Of a DNA stretch of 64,000 nucleotides, positions 53,001 to 63,510 are shown one piece after another. Source of the DNA: Streptantibioticus_C sp963761325 (GTDB lineage Bacteria; Actinomycetota; Actinomycetes; Streptomycetales; Streptomycetaceae); NCBI GenBank assembly GCA_963761325.1, contig CAVXGZ010000001.1, forward strand, positions 744,001 to 808,000, read 5' to 3'. The notes below the pieces were generated by a model. The model searched no databases. It was not told where the DNA came from and saw nothing but the letters and a program-made list of their open reading frames with translations. Numbering within the stretch: position 1 is the stretch's first letter; each line of letters opens with the position of its first letter. Both the position numbers and the translations under genes were made by a program.

Positions 53001-53930
53001 ATGAGTGGCGAACCGGAGCAGCCGGCCGAAGCGCGGCCGACGATCGACGCGGCGCTGGTGCGGCGCCTGGTGGCGGAGCAGTTCCCGCGGTGGGCCGGGC
53101 TGCCGGTGCGGCCGGTGGCGCACGGCGGCGTCGACAACCGCACGTTCCACCTCGGCGACGAGATGACCGTGCGGCTGCCCAGCGCGGCCGGGTACGCCGG
53201 GCAGGCCGGCAAGGAACACCGCTGGCTGCCCGAACTGGCCCCGCGGCTGCCGCTGGCCGTGCCCACCGTGCTGGCGCGCGGCGTCCCCGGGCAGGGCTAC
53301 CCGTTCGCCTGGTCGGTGATCCGCTGGCTCGACGGCGAGACCGCGAGCGCCGAACGCATCGGCGACCTCACCGCCTTCGCCACCACGCTCGCCGGCTTCC
53401 TCAACGCGCTGCACGCGCTCGACTCCCTCGGCGGACCGCCGCCCGGACAGCACACCTGCTTCCGCGGCGCCCCGCTGCTCACCTACCACGACGACACCCT
53501 GCGGGCGCTCGACCGGCTCGGCGACCGGATCCCGCGGGCCGCCGCCGCCGAAGTGTGGCGCACCGCGCTCGACTCGCCCTGGCACGGCACTCCCACCTGG
53601 TTCCACGGCGACATCGCGCACGGCAACCTCCTGGTGCGCGACGGCCGGCTGGCCGCCGTCATCGACTTCGGCTGCTCCGCGGTCGGCGACCCGGCCTGCG
53701 ACACCGTCATCGCCTGGACCCTGCTGTCCGGTCCGAGCCGCGCCGCCTTCCGTGCCGCGCTGCGGCTGGACGCGGCCGCCTGGGCCAGGGGCCGCGGCTG
53801 GGCGCTGTGGAAGGCGCTGATCACCCTCGCCGAGCACGTCGACACCGACCCGGTGCGGGCGGCCGCCGCCCGCCGGGTCGTCGACGAGGTGCTGCGCGAC
53901 CACGCGCACCGCGCCGGGCAGGCCGGGTAA
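53001..53930 (+). CDS. Aminoglycoside phosphotransferase family protein
   Basis: A 309-residue APH-fold kinase of the MdsC/streptomycin-kinase-like type. It shows HGGVDNRTFHLGDEMTVRLP (nucleotide strands, Lys replaced by Arg), catalytic WFHGDIAHGNLLV (near 200) and FGCSAVGDPACDTVIAW. ATG 53001 is favoured; GTG 52986 would add five residues. Substrate unknown. It is 61 bp after the PPOX gene and may be cotranscribed. Confidence 0.88.
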   Translation: MSGEPEQPAEARPTIDAALVRRLVAEQFPRWAGLPVRPVAHGGVDNRTFHLGDEMTVRLPSAAGYAGQAGKEHRWLPELAPRLPLAVPTVLARGVPGQGYPFAWSVIRWLDGETASAERIGDLTAFATTLAGFLNALHALDSLGGPPPGQHTCFRGAPLLTYHDDTLRALDRLGDRIPRAAAAEVWRTALDSPWHGTPTWFHGDIAHGNLLVRDGRLAAVIDFGCSAVGDPACDTVIAWTLLSGPSRAAFRAALRLDAAAWARGRGWALWKALITLAEHVDTDPVRAAAARRVVDEVLRDHAHRAGQAG

Positions 53931-54035
53931 CGGCAGAAGACCCCGCTCATCCCGTGAATCCTGGATAGGCTGCCCATCCGGGAGGGAATGGGGCCGGTGG
54001 GCCGTTTTCCGGAGCGGGAAGGTGGGGGTGGGGCG

Positions 54036-54905
54036 ATGCCGACGGTCATAGCGGTGACCGGCAGGGACCTGCTGCTCCCCGTCCTGGAGCAGGGCACGCC
54101 GGCGGCCGTGGTGCTGGGCCCGCCGGGCGAACAGAGCCTGGACGACGCGCTGGTGACGGCGTGGTCCGCGCTGGAGGCCATCGGGCACCTGGTCGTGGTG
54201 GTGCCCTCCTCGATCCCGGCCGAGCACCGGGCCCGGCTGCGGGCGGTGCGCTCCCTGCTGGAGAGCGCGCGGATGGCGCTGGTCGAGGTCGATCTGCCGC
54301 CGCTGGCCGTGGCGTTGCTGGTCCAGCAGTTGCGGCAGATATCCCACTACGACCTGGGGCCCGGCGTGATCGCGTCGGCCGCCCGGCTGCTGACGCACTA
54401 CCTGCACGCCGGGGCGGTGCTGGGCAGCGTGGCGAAGCTGGACCGGGTGCAGGTGGGGCTGGGCGCGCACCTGAAGTCGTTCGTGCCGGGGGCGCGGTTC
54501 GCCGTACTGGCCACCCCGCGGCCGCAGTTGGTGCCGCTGGCCGACGACACCCGGCTGCCCGGTCCGGACTACGCCACCCAACTCGCCTACGCCGTGGGCG
54601 GGATGGGCGAGGAGTGGGTACGCGGACGGCTCGGCGCGGACTGGCGGTGCCAGTATGTCCGCCAGGTGCCGCTGCCCGAGGCGTCGACACGGTGGTGGGG
54701 GACGGGCAAGCTCGTCGAGTTCGCCGCGTACATCGCCGACGTCGGGGTGCTCTACCAACTGGTGACCTCCGCGCACCGCGAGCCGTGTCCCTGGTGCGGC
54801 CTGGAACTCGTCGGGGACCGCTGCGGGTTCTGCACCACGCGGATCGAACCGCGCGGGCGGCCGGCCGCACCGTACGCAACGCAAACGCACCAGCGGACCG
54901 GCTGA
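54036..54905 (+). CDS. Hypothetical protein with C-terminal zinc ribbon, Tad-locus associated
   Basis: A 289-residue protein of unknown family at the head of the pilus locus. Most of it is an alpha/beta domain with no known motif. The C-terminus has a clear zinc ribbon: CPWCGLELVGDRCGFC (two CxxC knuckles). ATG 54036 follows GGTGGGGGTGGGG. It is 63 bp before cpaB and in the same direction. As I recall a similar gene stands upstream of tad genes in other streptomycetes; its role may be regulatory or structural. Confidence 0.65.
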   Translation: MPTVIAVTGRDLLLPVLEQGTPAAVVLGPPGEQSLDDALVTAWSALEAIGHLVVVVPSSIPAEHRARLRAVRSLLESARMALVEVDLPPLAVALLVQQLRQISHYDLGPGVIASAARLLTHYLHAGAVLGSVAKLDRVQVGLGAHLKSFVPGARFAVLATPRPQLVPLADDTRLPGPDYATQLAYAVGGMGEEWVRGRLGADWRCQYVRQVPLPEASTRWWGTGKLVEFAAYIADVGVLYQLVTSAHREPCPWCGLELVGDRCGFCTTRIEPRGRPAAPYATQTHQRTG

Positions 54906-54968
54906 CGGCGGGTCCGGTCCTGACCACCGAGCCCGCGAGGCTCACGTCAAGAGTGATGGGTCCAGTCG

Positions 54969-55673
54969 ATGAACTCACGTCAGCGGCGCGGCGTCGTCCT
55001 GCTCACGCTGTCCGTCCTGTGCGCGGCCGCCGCCTTCTTCGGAGTCCTGTCGGTCGTCGACGACGTGGACTCCAAGGTGGGCCCGGAGACGACGGCGTAC
55101 GAGCTGAACCAGGACGTCCCGGCCTACCAGGTGCTCACCCCGGGGCAGTTGACCAAGGTGTCGATGCCCAGCCGCTGGCTGCCGAGCACCGCGGTGACCG
55201 ACCTGGCCCAGCTCACCGGCAAGATAGCCGCGGCCCCGCTGTCCAAGGGGTCGCTGCTGCAGAGCGACATGGTCTCCGCCCAGCCCCAACTCAAGCCGGG
55301 TCAGGAGGAGATCGCCATCATGGTGGACGCCGAGACCGGGGTGGCCGGCACCATAGAACCGGGCGACCAGGTGAACATCTTCGCCACCTTCGCCGCCACC
55401 CAGGGCCAGCAGCCGCAGTCGCGGATCATCGTCACCGGCGCCCGGGTCATCGAGATCGGGAAGATCACCCAGGCCGCCGAGACCAGCGACCAGTCCACCG
55501 GCACCGAGCCCGGCAAGCAGGTGCCGATCACCTTCGCGCTCAGCACCGAGGACGCCCAACGCGTGGCCTACGCCGAGTCGTTCGCCACCCGGGTGCGGCT
55601 CGCCCTGGTCGCCCCCGGCAGCGCCGCGGTGCCGCAGGCCCAGCGGACCTACACCCTCGAAGGCGACAAGTGA
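54969..55673 (+). CDS. cpaB: Flp pilus assembly protein CpaB/RcpC
   Basis: A 234-residue inner-membrane-anchored pilus assembly protein. One N-terminal membrane helix (GVVLLTLSVLCAAAAFFGVLSVV) precedes an extracytoplasmic SAF domain: VPAYQVLTPGQLTKVSMP, AAPLSKGSLLQSDMV, and GVAGTIEPGDQVNIFATF, the RcpC-type pattern. It is the first core gene of the Tad operon; the next gene starts 7 bp after its stop. Confidence 0.88.
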   Translation: MNSRQRRGVVLLTLSVLCAAAAFFGVLSVVDDVDSKVGPETTAYELNQDVPAYQVLTPGQLTKVSMPSRWLPSTAVTDLAQLTGKIAAAPLSKGSLLQSDMVSAQPQLKPGQEEIAIMVDAETGVAGTIEPGDQVNIFATFAATQGQQPQSRIIVTGARVIEIGKITQAAETSDQSTGTEPGKQVPITFALSTEDAQRVAYAESFATRVRLALVAPGSAAVPQAQRTYTLEGDK

Positions 55674-55680
55674 GGACCGC

Positions 55681-56964
55681 ATGACGATCCGGATTCTCCC
55701 CGTCGTCGCCGATCCGGACGACGCCCGGGCGGTCGGCGCGCTGCTCGGCCGGCTGCCCGACGCGGATCCGGCGCCGCCGCTGCCCGACTCCGGCGAACTG
55801 CTCGCCGCGCTGGCGCGGGCCGCCGCCGTCGGGCTCGACGAGCTGCCGGACGTCGTGCTGGTCCACGAACGGGTCGGCCCGCAGCCCGCGTTGGAACTGG
55901 TCCGGGAGATCGCGCTGCGCTTCCCGGCGGTCGGCGTGGTGCTGCTCTGCGCCGACCAGGGGCCCGCGGTGTACTCCGCGGCGATGGAGGCCGGCGCCCG
56001 CGGCGTGATCGGACTGCCGCTGTCCTACGAGGAGTTGGCCTCCCGCGTGCAGTCCGCGGCCTCCTGGGCGTCCGGGATGCGCCGGCACCTGGGCGCCGGC
56101 GGCGAGACGGCCGACGGCCCGGTCGGCACGCTGGTCACCGTCTCCGGGGCGAAGGGCGGTGTGGGCACCACGGTCGCCGCCGTCCAACTCGCCCTGGCGG
56201 CACGGGCGTCCGGGGCCTCGGTCGCGCTGGTCGACATGGACCTGCAGACCGGCGACATCGCCTCCTACCTCGACGTGCAGTTCCGCCGCTCGATCGCCGA
56301 CCTCGCCGAGATCAGCGACATCTCGCCGCGCGTGCTGTCCGACGCGATGTTCGGCCACGCCGCCGGCATCAGCCTGCTGCTCTCGCCGGCCGAGGGCGAG
56401 CAGGGCGAGGCGGTCACCGACCGGGCCGCCCGGCAGATCCTCACCGCGCTGAAGTCCCGCTTCGACGTGGTGGTGGTCGACTGCGGCTCGCAGCTGAGCG
56501 GCGCCGGCGCGGTCGCCGTCGAGACGGCCGCCACCGCCCTGCTGTTCACCACCCCGGACGTGGTGGCCGTGCGGGCCGCCAAGCGCACCGTGCGGCTGTG
56601 GGACCGGTTGCGGGTGCGCAAGCCGCAGGACATCCGCACGGTCGTCAACCGGCTGACCCGCAACTGCGAGATCCAGCCGGCGCTGGTCGAGCGGATCACC
56701 GGCACCAAGGTCGCCCGGTCCGCCGTGCCGGCCGCCTTCAAGGAACTGCAACCGGTCGTCGACAGCGGCCACCTGGACGCGCTCGACAACCGCAGCACGG
56801 TCAAGCAGGCGCTGTGGGCGCTGGCCGGCGAGATCGGCATCGTCGGCCGGCCCGCCCAGCCGGCCGGTCCCGCCGAGCGTCCGCAGCACCGGCTCACCCG
56901 CCGCGCCGAGCGCCGGGCGATCGGCCCTGCGGATACCAACCCGGCCATCACCGGGGGGAGTTGA
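55681..56964 (+). CDS. tadZ: Pilus localisation ATPase TadZ/CpaE
   Basis: A 427-residue protein with an atypical receiver-like N-terminal domain (residues 1-125) and a MinD/ParA-like ATPase. The deviant Walker A SGAKGGVGTTVAAV lies near 155-168, with ALVDMDLQTGDIASYLDV and VVVDCGSQL as the next motifs. TadZ places the pilus machine in the cell envelope. A basic tail follows the ATPase. TadE starts 6 bp after the stop. Confidence 0.9.
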   Translation: MTIRILPVVADPDDARAVGALLGRLPDADPAPPLPDSGELLAALARAAAVGLDELPDVVLVHERVGPQPALELVREIALRFPAVGVVLLCADQGPAVYSAAMEAGARGVIGLPLSYEELASRVQSAASWASGMRRHLGAGGETADGPVGTLVTVSGAKGGVGTTVAAVQLALAARASGASVALVDMDLQTGDIASYLDVQFRRSIADLAEISDISPRVLSDAMFGHAAGISLLLSPAEGEQGEAVTDRAARQILTALKSRFDVVVVDCGSQLSGAGAVAVETAATALLFTTPDVVAVRAAKRTVRLWDRLRVRKPQDIRTVVNRLTRNCEIQPALVERITGTKVARSAVPAAFKELQPVVDSGHLDALDNRSTVKQALWALAGEIGIVGRPAQPAGPAERPQHRLTRRAERRAIGPADTNPAITGGS

Positions 56965-56969
56965 CGGCG

Positions 56970-57404
56970 ATGACGGCAGGCAGGGTGACCGGCGGGCCCA
57001 CGCGGACCGGCCGCGCGGTCCGGCGGCGGCGCCGGGCGGCGCTCGCGCACCGGCTGCGCGGCGAGCGCGGCCAGGTCAGCGTCGAACTGCTCGGCGTCAC
57101 GCCGCTGATCCTCCTCACCCTGCTGCTCGTCTGGCAGTTCGTGCTGCTCGGCTACACCTTCACGCTGGCCGGCAACGCCGCCGACGAGGCCGCCCGCGCG
57201 GCCGCGGTGGGCCGGGACCCGGCCGCCGCCGCCCGCTCCGACCTGCCGTCCGCCTGGGCGTCCGGCGCCGCGGTCAGCACCGGCCTCGACGGCGACGTGG
57301 TCACCGCGCACGTGGCGCTGCGGGTGCCGGTGCTGGTGCCGGGGTTCGTCGCGTTCCCGTTCACCGTGGACGGCGACGCGGGCGCCGCGAGGGAGACACC
57401 GTGA
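56970..57404 (+). CDS. tadE: TadE-like pseudopilin
   Basis: A 144-residue pseudopilin. A basic leader ends in the prepilin-like RGERGQVSVELLGVTPLILLTLLLVWQF in which G-Q-V-S-V-E (the conserved Glu +5) is followed by a membrane helix. The rest is extracytoplasmic. ATG 56970 follows GGGGGGAG at 10 bp. Its stop overlaps the next GTG. Confidence 0.85.
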   Translation: MTAGRVTGGPTRTGRAVRRRRRAALAHRLRGERGQVSVELLGVTPLILLTLLLVWQFVLLGYTFTLAGNAADEAARAAAVGRDPAAAARSDLPSAWASGAAVSTGLDGDVVTAHVALRVPVLVPGFVAFPFTVDGDAGAARETP

Positions 57405-57747
57405 AGCGATCGCGGACCGCGGGAGGCGGCCGGCGCGAACGGGGGTCCGCGGCCATCGAGTTCCTGGGCTTCCTGCCGCTGCTGCTGCTCGTCGCGCTGG
57501 CCGGCGTCCAGCTCGGCCTGCTCGCCTACACCGGGACCGAGGCCGGCACCGCCGCGCGCGCCGCCGCCCGCACCGACGACGCCGGGGCCGCGGCCGCGGC
57601 GGTCAGCGGCTGGCTGCACCCGAGCGTCGCCCTCGACGAGCAGCCCGGCGCGGTCACCGCCACCGTCACCATCAAGGTGCCGTCCGTACTGCCCGGCATC
57701 TCCATCGTCGATCCGGTGACGCGCAGCGCCACCATGCCCCGGGACTG

Positions 57748-57748
<1 letters not shown>
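57401..57748 (+). CDS. Second TadE/TadF-like pseudopilin
   Basis: A 115-residue protein of the same type: ERGSAAIEFLGFLPLLLLVALAGVQLGLLAY with the Glu after a GSAA motif. GTG 57401 overlaps the tadE stop (GTGA), and its own stop overlaps tadA (TGATG). Two TadE-like subunits in tandem are usual in Tad loci and stand for TadE and TadF. Confidence 0.85.
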
Positions 57749-59094
<1,346 letters not shown>

Positions 59095-59096
59095 CG

Positions 59097-60035
59097 ATGG
59101 AGACGTCTTCCTGGGTGGCGCTCGGCGCGACACTCGGCGCCGGCGTACTGGCGGTGCTCGGGGTGCGCGCCTGGTCCGCCGGGACCGCGCAGCGCCAGGC
59201 GCTGGTGGACCGGCTGACCGCCGGCGGGGTCCACCAGCGCCCGGGACGCCGGGAGCGCTTCTCCCGGCTCGACGTCACCGTGCGCCGCACCCGGTACGGC
59301 CGCAGGCTCGACAACCGGCTGGCCGCCACCGGACTCGACCTGTCCCCGGGCGAGTTCACCTTCTACCTGGCGGTCGCGGTCGGCGGGCTGTGGCTGGTGG
59401 CCGGCACGCTGCTGGCGCCGTTCTTCGGCCCGATCGCCGGCGCGGTGGCCGCCTGGTCGGCGTACGCGTTCCTCAACTGGCGGCGGCAGAAGCGCATCGA
59501 GCGCTTCATCGGCCAACTGCCCGAACTGGCACGGCTGCTGGCCAACAGCGCCTCGGCCGGGCTCGCGCTGCGCACCTCCATCGGACTGGCCGCCGACGAG
59601 CTCGACGCCCCGGCCGGCGAGGAGTTGACCAAGGTGGCCGACGCGCTGGCGGTCGGCCACCCGCTGGAGGACGCGCTCGGCGAACTCAAGGACCGCCTGC
59701 CGTCGCGGGAGTTGGCGGTGCTCGTCACCACGCTGGTGCTCTCCAGCCGGGCCGGCGGCACGCTGGTCGAGTCGCTGCGCAACCTCACCGAGACGCTGGA
59801 GGAGCGCAAGGAGACCCGCCGCGAGGTGCGCACCACGCTCTCCCAGGTCACCATCACCGCCTACACCGTGCCGGCGATCGGCATCGGCGCGCTGCTGCTG
59901 CTCAACCGGATGGCCCCCGGCTCGCTCGCCGCCATGACCGGGTCGTTGCTCGGCCAGGCCGCCGTGGTGGTCTCCTTCGTGCTCTACGGCATCGGCTTCC
60001 TGCTGATCCGGCGGATGGCGAGGATCGATGTCTGA
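59097..60035 (+). CDS. tadB: Pilus assembly membrane protein TadB
   Basis: A 312-residue GspF/T2SSF-domain membrane protein with four predicted helices. ARLLANSASAGLALRTSIGLAADEL and the ETLEERKETRREVRTTLSQ segment (T2SSF core) are diagnostic. It follows tadA by 2 bp and forms the platform for the TadA ATPase with TadC. Confidence 0.9.
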   Translation: METSSWVALGATLGAGVLAVLGVRAWSAGTAQRQALVDRLTAGGVHQRPGRRERFSRLDVTVRRTRYGRRLDNRLAATGLDLSPGEFTFYLAVAVGGLWLVAGTLLAPFFGPIAGAVAAWSAYAFLNWRRQKRIERFIGQLPELARLLANSASAGLALRTSIGLAADELDAPAGEELTKVADALAVGHPLEDALGELKDRLPSRELAVLVTTLVLSSRAGGTLVESLRNLTETLEERKETRREVRTTLSQVTITAYTVPAIGIGALLLLNRMAPGSLAAMTGSLLGQAAVVVSFVLYGIGFLLIRRMARIDV

Positions 60036-60068
60036 CGTGGTGCGCGGCACCGGAGAGGCGGAGGCGTG

Positions 60069-60956
60069 ATGGGACTGCTGCTCGCGCTCGCGGCGGCGCT
60101 GTCGGTGGTGGGGATCTGCTACGGCGTCGCGCTCTACCGCCGGGAGGTCAAGCTCCCCGACGACCTGGCGCTCGCCCTGGAGGTCGGCGCCACCCGGACC
60201 ACGGCGGTCGGCTCCGCGGTCGACCGGCTCGGCATGCGCTACGCGCCCCTCGTGCTGCGGCTGATGGGCCCCGACCGGGTGAACCGGCTGCGCCGCCGGC
60301 TGGACCTGGCCGGCAACCCCGGCGGCCTGACCGTGGACCGCTACGCCGCGCGCCGGGCGGTCTACGGCGCGCTCGGCCTGTTCGGCGTGCTGGTGACGCT
60401 GGCCAGGGGCAGGTGGGTGCTCGCCCTGCTGCTGCTGGCGTTCGCCGTGTGGTGGACCGACGTCGGCATCTGGCTCGCGGTGCGGCAGCGCCGCTCGGAG
60501 ATCGAACGCACCCTCGCCGACTTCCTCGACGTCCTCGCGGTCGTGGTCAGCGCCGGCCTGGGGTTCCGGCAGGCGCTGGAACGCGTCGCCGACAGCCACC
60601 AGGGCCCGTGGGCCGACGAGATCCGCATCACGCTGCGCCAGATGGACGTCGGGGTCAGCCGCCGGCAGGCGTTCGACGAGCTGCGGCGGCGCAACGACTC
60701 CGAGCAGGTCGCCCAGTTCACCTCCACGCTGCAGCAGGGCGAGGAACTCGGCGCCCCGATCGCGGACACGTTGATCCAGATCGCCAAGGACATGCGCCGG
60801 GCCGACGCGCAGAACGCCCGCCGCCGCGCCTCCCGCGCGGTCCCGAAGTCCACGCTGGTGATCACCACGTTCATGGTCCCGGCCACGATGATCCTGCTCA
60901 TCGCCGGGTTCTTCCTGGGCAACGACGTGAGTGTGGGTCAGGTGCTGGGCCGGTGA
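60069..60956 (+). CDS. tadC: Pilus assembly membrane protein TadC
   Basis: A 295-residue T2SSF-domain membrane protein. Markers are RRSEIERTLADFLDVLAVVVSAGLGFRQAL, RQMDVGVSRRQAFDELRRR and EELGAPIADTLIQIAKDMR, followed by two C-terminal helices. The start is ATG 60069 (GTG 60066 directly precedes it), with GGAGG before it. It ends the first Tad transcript; a 333-bp gap follows. Confidence 0.9.
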   Translation: MGLLLALAAALSVVGICYGVALYRREVKLPDDLALALEVGATRTTAVGSAVDRLGMRYAPLVLRLMGPDRVNRLRRRLDLAGNPGGLTVDRYAARRAVYGALGLFGVLVTLARGRWVLALLLLAFAVWWTDVGIWLAVRQRRSEIERTLADFLDVLAVVVSAGLGFRQALERVADSHQGPWADEIRITLRQMDVGVSRRQAFDELRRRNDSEQVAQFTSTLQQGEELGAPIADTLIQIAKDMRRADAQNARRRASRAVPKSTLVITTFMVPATMILLIAGFFLGNDVSVGQVLGR

Positions 60957-61289
60957 ATTTGCATGTGCAACTTTGACTTCGCAATCGCAACCGGATATGG
61001 GAGAGTGGGGAGCGGGACTCCCGGGCGGGGCAACGAGGCGAGGGGGTGGGTGAGTTGACCGCGCGCGCAGCGGAGCCGACTGCGTTCCGCAGGCGAAAAA
61101 TCACTCCCTGGGACCATATTCGCGCCCCGAGACCCTCGAAGAGCGACCCCCTCCCCGTCTACGCTTTTGGCGTCGCCCGTGCCAGGGCCGCGGAACGACC
61201 GCGAGACACCGGCGACGACGAAGGGACCGAGTGCCCGGCCCGGCATCGTCCGGTCCCCGCCGCGGCACACACCGTAGGAGGGGTTCACC
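60957..61289 (+). promoter_or_regulatory. 333-bp gap with a candidate pilin promoter
   Basis: TTGACT (60973-60978) and TATGGG (60996-61001) with a 17-bp spacer form a good promoter candidate, preceded by a TTGCA/TGCAA inverted repeat (60959-60970). The long leader before the pilin start (61002-61289) has no credible gene and may regulate expression after transcription. It suggests that flp can be made in larger amounts than the machinery. Confidence 0.55.
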
Positions 61290-61523
61290 GTGTCGAAGAA
61301 CATCGCACTCAAGGCCGTGACAGCCGCCCAACTGCGCCTCGGCGGCTGGCGGAACACCGCCGCCGCCCGGATCGCCTCCCGCGCGGACGACGGCCAGACC
61401 TCGGTGGAGTACCTGGGGATCATCGCGGTCGTGGCGGCGATCGTGGTGGTGATCATCGGCACCAACCTGGGCAACGTCATCTACAGCGCGATCCTCACCC
61501 AGGTCGCCAAGGTCGCCAAGTAG
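61290..61523 (+). CDS. flp: Flp-type major pilin
   Basis: A 77-residue pilin. A basic leader of about 35 residues ends in the processing region ADDGQTSVEYLGIIAVVAAIVVVIIG, in which cleavage after Gly would leave the mature N-terminus with Glu at +5 and Tyr at +6, as Flp pilins require. The helix is followed by a short tail. GTG 61290 has GTAGGAGGGG upstream. No prepilin peptidase (TadV) is in the window. Confidence 0.85.
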   Translation: MSKNIALKAVTAAQLRLGGWRNTAAARIASRADDGQTSVEYLGIIAVVAAIVVVIIGTNLGNVIYSAILTQVAKVAK

Positions 61524-61525
61524 GC

Positions 61526-62188
61526 ATGTCCCGTCGCGCACTTCACCGGCGCGATGACCGGGGACAGGCCCTGCCCGTCTACATCACGGTGATCGGCGCG
61601 CTGCTCTTCCTCGCCTTCGCCTACTTCGCCGTCGGCCAGGCCGCCGCCACCAGGAACGGCGCCCAGACCGCCGCGGACTCGGCCGCGCTGGCCGCCACGC
61701 AGGACCGCGCCACCCAGTTGCGCACCGCGCTGCTGCAGGTGTTCGGGTCCCCGCACCCGGGCGGCGTGGGCCAGTTGCTGAACGGCGTCTTCCCCGGGCT
61801 GGTCGACTCCTGTGGAAAAGCCGCCCGGTTCGCCCAGGACAACCGGGCGCGCACCACCGCCTGCGACCCGGTGCCCGGCGGCTACCACGTGCGGGTCGTC
61901 ACCGACTACACGGTGGGCAGGTCCGTGCTGCCCGGGACCCAGGACAGGCGGGCGCGGGCCGACGCCACGGCCGTGATGACGCCGCGCTGCCAGTGGCAGC
62001 CGAACCCGTCCGCCCCGCCGGCCGGCCCGAGCGCGAGCCCCACGACCGGACCCGCCCCGAGTCCCAGTCCGAGCGCCGCCTCTCCCGGAACACTCCAGTG
62101 CGACGGCACCAGTTGGATCGTTGATCCGTCGAATCTCAGTGGCTTCCCCCCGGTGGCGGACCTGTTCTCCGTCCACCTGACCAGTTGA
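61526..62188 (+). CDS. TadG-like pilus-associated protein
   Basis: A 220-residue protein with the TadG/TadE-like N-terminus RGQALPVYITVIGALLFLAFAYFAVGQAAATRNGAQTAADSAALAATQ, a membrane helix followed by the AADSAALA segment. The rest is extracytoplasmic, with a Pro/Ser-rich linker and a short Cys-containing end. It starts 2 bp after the flp stop. Confidence 0.8.
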   Translation: MSRRALHRRDDRGQALPVYITVIGALLFLAFAYFAVGQAAATRNGAQTAADSAALAATQDRATQLRTALLQVFGSPHPGGVGQLLNGVFPGLVDSCGKAARFAQDNRARTTACDPVPGGYHVRVVTDYTVGRSVLPGTQDRRARADATAVMTPRCQWQPNPSAPPAGPSASPTTGPAPSPSPSAASPGTLQCDGTSWIVDPSNLSGFPPVADLFSVHLTS

Positions 62189-62204
62189 GCAGCGAAGGAA
62201 CGGC

Positions 62205-62807
62205 ATGAAGAGCACCCGGCACACGCAACGCACCGTCAGGGGCCTGGCCGCTCTCGCGCTGGCGGCCGCCCTCGGACTCACCGTGTCGGCGTGCGGCAGC
62301 GACCACGCCGACCACACCGACGGCGCGGCCAGGTCGGGCTCCAGCGCGCCGGGTTCGACGCCGGCCACCTCGGCCGGCAGCCCGTCCGGCGGGCAGCGGA
62401 CGTCCGGCGCACCGCTCGCCACCCTCAGGGGCCCGGACGGCATCGTCATCACCCTCACCTCCGCGGTCCGCTCGGCCGGCGGGTTCGTCACCGTCAACGG
62501 CACGGTGAGCAACACCGGTTCGCAGCCCTTCACCCAGGCCGAGGCGTGGCGCGGCAACGAGGAGGCGCTGGTCAAGAACGGCGGATCGCTGGCCGGCGCC
62601 ACCCTGGTGGACCCGGCCGGCAAGAAGCGCTACTACGTCCTGCGCGACACCGACGGCCGCTGCCTGTGCACCACCGGGCTCGACATCATCCGGGCCGGCG
62701 CGACGCTGCCGGTCTACGCGCAGTTCCCGGCGCCGCCGGCCACCGTCACCCAGGTGGACTTCGACCTGCCCACCCTGCCGACCGCGTCGATCGTCATCTC
62801 CCAGTGA
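62205..62807 (+). CDS. Lipoprotein of the pilus locus
   Basis: A 200-residue secreted lipoprotein with a lipobox LTVSAC (Cys about 30) and a Ser/Gly linker of about 40 residues. The mature domain (75-200) is beta-rich: GFVTVNGTVSNTGSQPF, LRDTDGRCLCTTGLD (Cys pair) and a closing ATVTQVDFDLPTL. It resembles DUF4352-like or telomeric-repeat-type immunoglobulin folds but is not assigned. It stands 16 bp after the tadG-like gene and 8 bp before the ompA-like gene. Confidence 0.7.
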   Translation: MKSTRHTQRTVRGLAALALAAALGLTVSACGSDHADHTDGAARSGSSAPGSTPATSAGSPSGGQRTSGAPLATLRGPDGIVITLTSAVRSAGGFVTVNGTVSNTGSQPFTQAEAWRGNEEALVKNGGSLAGATLVDPAGKKRYYVLRDTDGRCLCTTGLDIIRAGATLPVYAQFPAPPATVTQVDFDLPTLPTASIVISQ

Positions 62808-62815
62808 GGCCCGCG

Positions 62816-63481
62816 ATGACCCCGCAGACCCCGGCGCAGACCCCGGCCGCGCCCGGCGGCCCGCGCCGCCGCGCCCGGCTCGCCGCGGTCGCCTCCGTCG
62901 TGCTGCTGGCCGCCGGCGGCCTCGTCGTCCCGGCCGACGCCGACAGCACCCCGCCGCCCGACGCGCCGCTGCCGTCCGCCCCGGCGTCCGCGCCGGTGCA
63001 CGTCGACCCGCACGCGGCCGGGCTGCGGCTCGCGCCGGGCGCCACGCTCGCCGCGCCCAAGGTGCTCGACATCGTCACCGTCGTCGAGGACTCCAGCGGC
63101 GACGAGCGCCGCTCCGACACCACCGCGGCCGTCACCTTCGACCTGCAGTCCGAGGTGCTGTTCAAGAAGAACAGCGCCGCGCTGAGCGCCGACTCCAGCT
63201 CCCGCATCGAGTCCATCGCCGACGAGATCATCAGCCAGAACGCCAAGGTGGTGCGGGTCTTCGGCTTCACCGACAACCTCGGCACCCACGCGCACGGCGT
63301 CGTGCTGTCCAAGCAGCGCGCCGAAGCGGTCTACACCGCCCTCGCCAGGGACCTGCCCGACGACGGCACCATCCAGTTCCAGGTCCGCGGCTACGCCGAG
63401 CAGTACCCGATCGCCGACAACTCCACCGAGGCCGGCCGCCGGCAGAACCGCCGGGTGGAGATCACCTTCCCCAAGAGCTGA
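62816..63481 (+). CDS. OmpA-domain envelope protein of the pilus locus
   Basis: A 221-residue exported protein with a signal peptide (RRRARLAAVASVVLLAAGGLVV) and a C-terminal OmpA/MotB peptidoglycan-binding domain: VTFDLQSEVLFKKNSAALSADSSS, VFGFTDNLGTHAHGVVLSKQRAEAV and DNSTEAGRRQNRRVEI. The NxxLSxxRAxxV and R-R-V-E-I motifs are intact. In a monoderm it probably anchors the pilus complex to peptidoglycan. It ends the second Tad transcript. Confidence 0.88.
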   Translation: MTPQTPAQTPAAPGGPRRRARLAAVASVVLLAAGGLVVPADADSTPPPDAPLPSAPASAPVHVDPHAAGLRLAPGATLAAPKVLDIVTVVEDSSGDERRSDTTAAVTFDLQSEVLFKKNSAALSADSSSRIESIADEIISQNAKVVRVFGFTDNLGTHAHGVVLSKQRAEAVYTALARDLPDDGTIQFQVRGYAEQYPIADNSTEAGRRQNRRVEITFPKS

Positions 63482-63510
63482 ACGAGCCGCCCGCGCGGCG
63501 CCCGCCGCCC

